Positions 58,493 to 64,000 of a stretch of DNA of 64,000 nucleotides are shown piece by piece. The translations under genes and the position numbers were made by a program. Positions within the stretch are counted from its first letter, which is position 1. Every line of letters starts with the position of its first letter. The notes beneath the pieces are model-generated. The model ran no database searches. It was not told where the DNA came from and saw nothing but the letters and a program-made list of their open reading frames with translations. The DNA is from Mycolicibacterium crocinum (GTDB lineage Bacteria > Actinomycetota > Actinomycetes > Mycobacteriales > Mycobacteriaceae). The DNA lies in assembly GCF_022370635.2 (NCBI RefSeq), contig NZ_CP092362.2, forward strand, positions 2,542,001 to 2,606,000, given 5' to 3'.

Positions 58493-59460
58493 ACGGGCCA
58501 TTGATCGTCACCCTGACGATGAATCCGGCACTGGACGTGACCGCCGAGGCGGAGCGTGTCATGCCCACCGACAAGATCCGTTGCCACACAGAGACTTACG
58601 ATGCCGGCGGTGGTGGGGTCAACGTCGCCCGCTTCGCGCGTGCACTCGGTGCCGACGTCTGTGCCGTGCTCACCTCGGGTGGTCCGATCGGGGCCCACCT
58701 CGTGGAGCTCCTCGACGACGCACGGGTGCCGAGCACCGTCGTCGCGGTGCAAGGCGTCACCAGGCAGAGCTTCACCGTCAACGAAAGCTCGACGGGCCGG
58801 CAGTACCGGTTCGTGCTGCCCGGCCCTGTGCTCACGGCCGAGGAACAGTCCCGCTGCCTCGAGATACTCGGAACTGTCGCGGCGGGAGCCGACTTCGTGG
58901 TCGCGAGCGGCAGCTTGCCGCCCGGCGCCCCGACAGACTTCTATCAGCGGGTGGCCGATCTGTGCCGGCGGCACGGCGCCCGCTTGATACTCGACACGTC
59001 CGGTGGGGGCCTGCGGCACATCACATCGGGTGTGTTTCTCCTGAAGCCGAGTGTGCGCGAGTTGCGGGAGTGTGTGGGTCGGCAACTGGTGACCGAGGAC
59101 GAACAGATCGACGCCGCTCGGGAGTTGATCGACCGCGGCGTCGCGGACGTGATCGTGGTGTCGCTGGGCGCCGACGGCGCGTTGCTCGTGACGGGGGAGC
59201 AGAGCTGTCGCTTCGCCTCCATCGCCGTTCCCACCGTCAGCGGGGTCGGCGCCGGAGACGCGATGGTCGCCGGGATCGTCGTCGCGCTGTCTCGTGGGTG
59301 GGATATGGATGCCGCAGTCCGCTACGGCATCGCCGCTGCGACCGCGAAGCTGCAGACGGCCGGTACGTCGGCGATCGAGAAGGACGTGGTGGAGCGTTAT
59401 TTCGGCCGCGTCGAAGCTGCGACGGCGGCGGTCGCCGAATGCAGTGACTTCGGACTCTGA
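58489..59460 (+). CDS. pfkB: PfkB-family sugar-phosphate kinase (phosphofructokinase)
   Basis: The 323-residue protein matches mycobacterial PfkB (Rv2029c). Features: [16 protein letters not shown] at the N terminus, PFKB signature [48 protein letters not shown], and the catalytic [13 protein letters not shown]. It phosphorylates fructose-6-phosphate or a related sugar phosphate. It is translationally coupled to the upstream fusion gene and ends at 59460, just where the remnant pseudogene begins. Confidence 0.94.
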   Translation: MNGPLIVTLTMNPALDVTAEAERVMPTDKIRCHTETYDAGGGGVNVARFARALGADVCAVLTSGGPIGAHLVELLDDARVPSTVVAVQGVTRQSFTVNESSTGRQYRFVLPGPVLTAEEQSRCLEILGTVAAGADFVVASGSLPPGAPTDFYQRVADLCRRHGARLILDTSGGGLRHITSGVFLLKPSVRELRECVGRQLVTEDEQIDAARELIDRGVADVIVVSLGADGALLVTGEQSCRFASIAVPTVSGVGAGDAMVAGIVVALSRGWDMDAAVRYGIAAATAKLQTAGTSAIEKDVVERYFGRVEAATAAVAECSDFGL

Positions 59461-59878
59461 TCGTGCCCGAAATTGGTTGTCGACGCTGGTGGGCGCGCGT
59501 CGAGAGGGCGAGGTCACCGCTTATCGCGCGCGAATTCGCTGCGACGAGCCGTACTCGAAGTGGCCCATGTGCGCGACCAGCGAACCATCGCAACGGGTGT
59601 TCGCAGCCGGTGTCTCCGGTGTCGCATAACCGCCGAAATCGTTGTCGGAGTTGCGCGGTCGCGGCGATGCCTTCGTAGCGGTGTGTCCGCACGCCGACGA
59701 TATCTGGCTGCACTTCGCGGCGGTAGCCAACGGAATTCCCGTTCGCCAGGTCTCGGACGTGGCCGCGAACTGGTGGCCGCAACTTGGAGTGGCCGGCGTC
59801 GGGCTGCTTCCCCATCAGCCGGGGCCGAAAGGCCCTATTGCGTGCGAGCACGGCCGCGAGAATGGTGTCCATGAGTGA
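59459..59878 (+). pseudogene. Remnant of a glycosyltransferase-like gene with an in-frame stop
   Basis: Immediately after pfkB, one reading frame shows family-like sequence over about 139 codons: EVTAYRARIRCDEPYSKWPM, VFAAGVSGVA, then a TAA at 59627-59629, then PPKSLSELRGRGDAFVAVCP and HADDIWLHFAAVANGIPV. The pattern GVxGVxYPP...CPxADDIW is typical of a family of LPS/capsule-type glycosyltransferases. The TAA falls exactly on the tyrosine codon. The 5' end (catalytic N terminus) is missing and the C terminus is diverged. It is best read as a decayed fragment, though readthrough cannot be excluded. Confidence 0.7.
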
Positions 59879-60137
59879 TGAAGCAGTGGAGGTTATTTCG
59901 TGGAACCCCGAGGATCACACTGATCTGCCCGGATTTGCGCACGGCCTCAGCCGGTATGGCGGCCACTGGTTCGACGTCGGTGTGCACATCGTGCCCGGCG
60001 AGACCGACGCGCTAGAAGCCCTGAACAAGGCCTTCGCCACGCTGCGGGAGATCGTCGTCAGCGAGGCGCCGGACGTCCAGTACTTCAGCCTCGATCTCCG
60101 AGTAGCGTCGGAGACCCCCGTCCCCCGCCCTAACTGA
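59871..60137 (+). CDS. Small hypothetical protein
   Basis: An 88-residue acidic frame from the ATG at 59871 reads MSDEAVEVISWNPEDHTDLP and then GFAHGLSRYGGHWFDVGVHI. I do not recognise a family. It has no membrane segment or signal peptide. An in-frame ATG at 59862 could be an alternative start. It lies between the remnant glycosyltransferase and the truncated pfkB fragment, so it could be a small partner of the dormancy-type genes, but this is only positional. Confidence 0.55.
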   Translation: MSDEAVEVISWNPEDHTDLPGFAHGLSRYGGHWFDVGVHIVPGETDALEALNKAFATLREIVVSEAPDVQYFSLDLRVASETPVPRPN

Positions 60138-60153
60138 CCGGACGCGGGACACC

Positions 60154-60384
60154 ATGCGGGAACTTATTTGCCCGATCCCGGGGACCGCCAGCATCACCGA
60201 CCGGGATTGGTCGCTGAGCGAGGCGGTGCGGTTCGGAATCGTCTCGGGCGCGGCCTTGCTGATGACGCCGGCCACGCAGCCCTGTGCCCGGTCGGAGGTG
60301 GAACGGCTTGTCGAAGTCACAGAAGAGGCCGCGGATCTCCAGTGGGGTGGCTGCGCCGCCGTCGGAGAGGCGTTGGTCCGATGA
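60154..60384 (+). pseudogene. C-terminal fragment of a second PfkB-like kinase
   Basis: A 76-residue frame reads MRELICPIPGTASITDRDWS then LSEAVRFGIVSGAALLMTPA and CARSEVERLVEVTEEAADL. This corresponds to the end of PfkB proteins: the tuberculosis Rv2029c end has SRGWSL...G..AGAAMLLTPGT...C..DDVERF in my memory. The catalytic core, including the GAGD motif, is missing. It is shorter than any functional PfkB, so it is probably a remnant. Its TGA overlaps the ATG of the next gene by four bases, so translation of this fragment may still drive the downstream gene. Confidence 0.65.
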
Positions 60385-63300
60385 CAACGCAGGTCACCAT
60401 CGACCCACGGTTGCACGATGCCGTGATCTTCGATCTCGACGGCGTGCTGACCGACACCGCCTCGATTGATACCGCTGCGTGGACCGAGGTGTTCAACGAC
60501 TTCCTCATGCGGCGACCTGATGCCGACGGCGAGAACCACACACCGTTCACCGACGAAGACTATCGCCATTACGTCGACGGCAAACCCGGCCACGATGGCG
60601 TGGCGGATTTCCTTGCTGTCCGCGGTATTTCGCTGCCACACGGTGGCGGATCGGGAGGCGGCGAGGACACGGTGTGCGGTCTCGGAGATCGTAAGCAAGC
60701 TTCGTTCCTCGAGAGGCTGCACGACGGAGTGCCCGGATTCGAGCCCACTGTGGCACTCGTGCGCAAGCTGGCAGAGACAGGCGTTGTGACGGCGGTGTAC
60801 TCGTTGAGCCGCAACTGCGAACGGATCCTCAAGGCGGCCGGGCTGGGCGAGCTGTTCGCCGTTCGCGTGGACGGGGTGGTGGCCGATGAGCTGGGATTGC
60901 CCGGGAAGCCCGACCCGGTTCTACTACTCGAAGCCACGCGCAGATTGGGCGCGGTTCCGCAGCGGTCAGTTGTTATCTCGGACGCCGAGGCCGGGGTGCA
61001 GGCCGGTCGCAACGGCGGATTCGCGATGGTGATCGGTGTAGATTGGGCCGGGCATGCCGAGGAACTGCTGCGTCACGGTGCTGACGTAGTGGTGCCCAGC
61101 CTCGCTCACGTGGGGGTGCGCACGGGCGACAAGCGCATGTCAACCCTGCCGAACGCATTGGACTCCTATGGTCAGCTGATCGGCGTCGTCAATGGACGCG
61201 AGCCGTTCGTGTGTCTCGATTTCGACGGCACAGTGTCCGACATCGTCGCCGATCCCGACGCGGCCGTCCTCGTCGATGGTGCAGCCAAAGCGCTCGAAAC
61301 CCTCGCCGCACAATGCCCAGTCGCCATCCTGAGCGGTCGCGATCTGGCAGACATTCGGGACCGCGTCGGCCTGCCCGGCCTGTGGTACGCGGGTAGCCAT
61401 GGGTTCGAGCTCGTTGGGCCCGACGGCAGTCACCATCACAACGATGCCGCAGCCGCGGTCATCCACGTCCTCGAATCCGCGGCAACCGAACTGCGCGAAG
61501 AGCTTTCGCATATCGCCGGAGCGCGCGTCGAACACAAGCGGTATGCCGTCGCAGTGCACTACCGCAATGCTGCCCCCGAGCATGTCGGCGAGATCATCGC
61601 CGCTACCCACCGGCACGGGCAACGCCGTAGCTTGCGGGTGACCGGCGGCCGCAAAGTCGTTGAGCTACGGCCTGATATCGACTGGGACAAGGGCACGGCA
61701 CTGAAGTGGATTCGTGAGCAGATACACCAGAGCGGCCGTGTGCTGCCGATCTATATCGGCGACGACCTGACCGACGAAGATGCGTTCGATGCGGTTCGCA
61801 CGAGCGGCATCGGCGTCATCGTGCGCCACGACGAGGACGGCGGACGGCCGACGGCCGCGCAGTTCGCCTTGAACAATCCCGGCGAAGTCTGTGAATTTCT
61901 GCGCCGCGGGGGGAACTGGCTGACCTACGAACAGCAGGCCTCCGACGAGGCGTGGACGTTCACGTTCGAGGGATACGACCCGCACAGCGAAAAGCTGCGT
62001 GAGGCCTTGTGCACGGTCGGCAACGGGTATTTCGCCACCAGGGGCGCGGCACCGCAGGCGAAAGCGGGGCAGGTTCACTACCCGGCCACCTATGCCGCCG
62101 GCGTATACAACCGGCTCTACGACACCATCGGTGGCACGAAGACCGGGCACGAGAGTCTGGTGAACCTTCCCAACTGGCTTCCCCTGACGTTCCGCATTGA
62201 CGGCGGCGCCTGGTTCGACGTCGACGCGGTCACGTTGTTGTGCTATCGCCAAACGCTGGACCTGCGTGGGGCGGTACTCACGCGGGAGTTGCGATTCCGC
62301 GACGAAGAGGGTCGCACGACCTCGGTGACCGAACACCGGTTCGTGGCGATGAACCAGGCCCACATCGCCGCGCTCGAGATGACGGTCGTCGCCGAGGATT
62401 GGTCGGGGACGATCGAGATCCGCTCGACCATCGACGGCAATGTGCACAACTTCGGCGTAGAGCGCTATAGAGAACTGGCCAGCACCCATCTCGGATCGAT
62501 CAATAAGAGAATGCTGTCGGAGAATTCGGTGCTGCTGACTGTCGAGACGACGCAATCGAGAGTTCCCGTTGCAGTGGCCGCGCGAACCACTGTGTGGCGC
62601 AACGACGAGTCGGTGCCCGCCGCGTACCGCCTCGTCGACGACGAAATCGAGATCGGTCACGAGGTCTTCGCAGACCTGACGGCCGGGCAGTCGCTTTCCG
62701 TGGAGAAGGTGGTCGCTCTGGTCACCGGGCGCGACGTCGCCACCTCCGAACCAGCTATTGGGGCCGAGCGACGGCTCAGTCGCCAGGGCCGATTCGCCGA
62801 AATCCGCGACGCGCACATGCTCCGGTGGGCCCACCTTTGGGAACGCTTGTCGATCGAATTCGAAGATCACGTCGACGAATTGCGAATCCTGCGGTTACAT
62901 CTCCTGCACCTGTTGCAGACGGTGTCCCACAACAGCGAGGACTTGGATGTCGGCGTGCCCGCGCGCGGACTGCACGGCGAGGCATACCGCGGGCATATCT
63001 TTTGGGACGAACTGTTCATATTTCCCGTACTGAACCTGCGGCTCCCGGCCATCACCCGGGCTCTGCTCAAGTACCGGCACAGACGACTGCTAGAGGCGAA
63101 GCGCGCAGCCAAGCTTGCGGGCTATGCCGGCGCGATGTTCCCGTGGCAGTCGGGCACGGACGGCCGCGAGGAAAGCCCTGAGCTGCATCTGAATCCGCGC
63201 TCAGGCAGGTGGAATCCGGACCCGAGTCAACGCGCTCACCACATCGGGATCGCGGTTGCATACAACGTGTGGCAGTTCTACCAGGTCACCGGCGATCTGG

Positions 63301-64000
63301 CCTATCTGATCGACTACGGCACGGAGATGCTCGCCGAAACCGCCCGGTTCTGGGTCAGCAGGGCGACATACGACCATGAACGCGATCGTTATTCGATCAA
63401 CGGCGTCATCGGTCCCGACGAGTTCCACTCGGGCTACCCGGACAGGCCGTACCAGGGCGTCGACAACAACGCATACACCAACGTCATGGCCGTCTGGGTG
63501 ATCTTGCGTGCGATCGACGCTCTTGCGCTGATGCCCTTGCCGAACCGGCTGGACCTACGTGAAAGGTTGGGGCTGACCGACGACGAATTGGCGCGGTGGG
63601 ACCACGTGAGTCGGCGGATGTTCGTGCCGTTTCACGACGGCGTCATCAGCCAGTTCGAGGGATACGAGAAGCTGGCCGAGCTCGATTGGGACGCCTATCT
63701 AAAGCGCTACAGCAACATTCAACGCCTGGACCGCATTCTGGAAGCAGAGAACGACGACGTCAATCGGTACAAGGCCTCGAAGCAGGCGGACGCGTTGATG
63801 CTGCTGTACCTGCTGTCGTCCGAGGAGTTGCGCGAGTTGCTCGACCGGCTCGACTACAACTTCTCCGGCGATCAGATCCCGAAGATGGTCGACTACTACA
63901 TTGCGCGGACGTCGCATGGCTCGACATTGAGCGGTGTCGTGCACACGTGGGTGCTGGCCAGGAGCAACCGCAGCCGTGCGATGGAGTTCTTCCAGCAGGT
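60381..64000 (+). CDS. otsB1: OtsB1-like HAD/trehalose-6-phosphate phosphatase/GH65 fusion, C terminus cut by window edge
   Basis: The frame is open to the edge, giving over 1200 residues of a protein expected at about 1320 (Rv2006). It has three modules. A beta-phosphoglucomutase-like HAD domain comes first (AVIFDLDGVLTDT, residues 14-27). A trehalose-6-phosphate-phosphatase-like HAD domain follows (FVCLDFDGTVSDI near 275, IYIGDDLTDEDAF near 457). A GH65 glycoside phosphorylase domain runs from about 540, with GNGYFATRGA, the substrate-site region around HGEAYRGHIFWDELF, and GPDEFHSG near 1010 with the general-acid glutamate. The ATG overlaps the upstream stop by four bases. It would combine disaccharide phosphorolysis with phosphatase and mutase steps; rates and substrates are unknown. 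Confidence 0.92.
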   Translation, partial: MTTQVTIDPRLHDAVIFDLDGVLTDTASIDTAAWTEVFNDFLMRRPDADGENHTPFTDEDYRHYVDGKPGHDGVADFLAVRGISLPHGGGSGGGEDTVCGLGDRKQASFLERLHDGVPGFEPTVALVRKLAETGVVTAVYSLSRNCERILKAAGLGELFAVRVDGVVADELGLPGKPDPVLLLEATRRLGAVPQRSVVISDAEAGVQAGRNGGFAMVIGVDWAGHAEELLRHGADVVVPSLAHVGVRTGDKRMSTLPNALDSYGQLIGVVNGREPFVCLDFDGTVSDIVADPDAAVLVDGAAKALETLAAQCPVAILSGRDLADIRDRVGLPGLWYAGSHGFELVGPDGSHHHNDAAAAVIHVLESAATELREELSHIAGARVEHKRYAVAVHYRNAAPEHVGEIIAATHRHGQRRSLRVTGGRKVVELRPDIDWDKGTALKWIREQIHQSGRVLPIYIGDDLTDEDAFDAVRTSGIGVIVRHDEDGGRPTAAQFALNNPGEVCEFLRRGGNWLTYEQQASDEAWTFTFEGYDPHSEKLREALCTVGNGYFATRGAAPQAKAGQVHYPATYAAGVYNRLYDTIGGTKTGHESLVNLPNWLPLTFRIDGGAWFDVDAVTLLCYRQTLDLRGAVLTRELRFRDEEGRTTSVTEHRFVAMNQAHIAALEMTVVAEDWSGTIEIRSTIDGNVHNFGVERYRELASTHLGSINKRMLSENSVLLTVETTQSRVPVAVAARTTVWRNDESVPAAYRLVDDEIEIGHEVFADLTAGQSLSVEKVVALVTGRDVATSEPAIGAERRLSRQGRFAEIRDAHMLRWAHLWERLSIEFEDHVDELRILRLHLLHLLQTVSHNSEDLDVGVPARGLHGEAYRGHIFWDELFIFPVLNLRLPAITRALLKYRHRRLLEAKRAAKLAGYAGAMFPWQSGTDGREESPELHLNPRSGRWNPDPSQRAHHIGIAVAYNVWQFYQVTGDLAYLIDYGTEMLAETARFWVSRATYDHERDRYSINGVIGPDEFHSGYPDRPYQGVDNNAYTNVMAVWVILRAIDALALMPLPNRLDLRERLGLTDDELARWDHVSRRMFVPFHDGVISQFEGYEKLAELDWDAYLKRYSNIQRLDRILEAENDDVNRYKASKQADALMLLYLLSSEELRELLDRLDYNFSGDQIPKMVDYYIARTSHGSTLSGVVHTWVLARSNRSRAMEFFQQ

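Noticed and set aside
1..64000. CRISPR array, tRNA, rRNA or insertion sequence
   Set aside because: Read through in both orientations without finding regular spaced repeats, cloverleaf ends with CCA context, transposase-like proteins or terminal inverted repeats with target duplications; short or diverged cases could be missed by eye.

Overview
The window is high-GC actinobacterial DNA, almost certainly from a Mycobacterium/Mycolicibacterium. Positions 1 to about 31150 follow, in mirror image, the gene order that I recall for Mycobacterium tuberculosis Rv2691 down to Rv2668: ceoB/trkA, APC permease, TrmA-like methyltransferase, dxs, RNase D, DUF3000, hemE, hemY, hemQ, msrB, aftC, secreted hydrolase, RibD-like reductase, zapE, GNAT and an MPT63-like exported protein. 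The locus names come from memory of that genome, not from a search.

Region 1 (1-31150) is the housekeeping backbone with lineage-specific insertions. The heme genes hemE-hemY-hemQ encode the late coproporphyrin-dependent heme pathway. Three tandem paralogous membrane-anchored GGDEF-EAL proteins (12453-19669) sit between hemQ and msrB. nhaA precedes dxs. A very large fused regulator (25140-29267: histidine kinase, receiver, PAS/GAF, PP2C-type phosphatase, RsbW-like kinase) with a coupled STAS protein lies between zapE and the GNAT gene.

Region 2 (31300-48850) is a redox, metal and signalling region. It starts with a tightly coupled four-gene operon: formate-dehydrogenase-like molybdopterin subunit, four-cluster ferredoxin subunit, NrfD-type membrane subunit and heme-copper oxidase subunit I. 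An MgtC/DUF4010 membrane protein and a P1B-type metal ATPase with a C-terminal hemerythrin domain are divergent from a two-component system. Then come an FkbM methyltransferase, an ApbE flavin transferase with a ferredoxin, a second two-component system and a SHOCT-domain membrane peptide.

Region 3 (48840-64000) looks like a DosR/dormancy-type gene cluster. It holds an MgtA-like P-type ATPase, a PEP-synthase-like enzyme and an Rv2004c-like kinase on the minus strand. Divergent from them are an Acg-type nitroreductase, an Rv2030c-like phosphoribosyltransferase/erythromycin-esterase fusion and PfkB. Downstream are two gene remnants (a glycosyltransferase with an in-frame stop and a truncated second PfkB), a small unknown gene, and an OtsB1-like HAD/trehalose-phosphatase/GH65 fusion that runs off the right edge. 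The Acg/kinase divergent intergenic region carries DosR-like half-sites but no perfect full palindrome. No rRNA, tRNA, CRISPR array or insertion sequence was seen.
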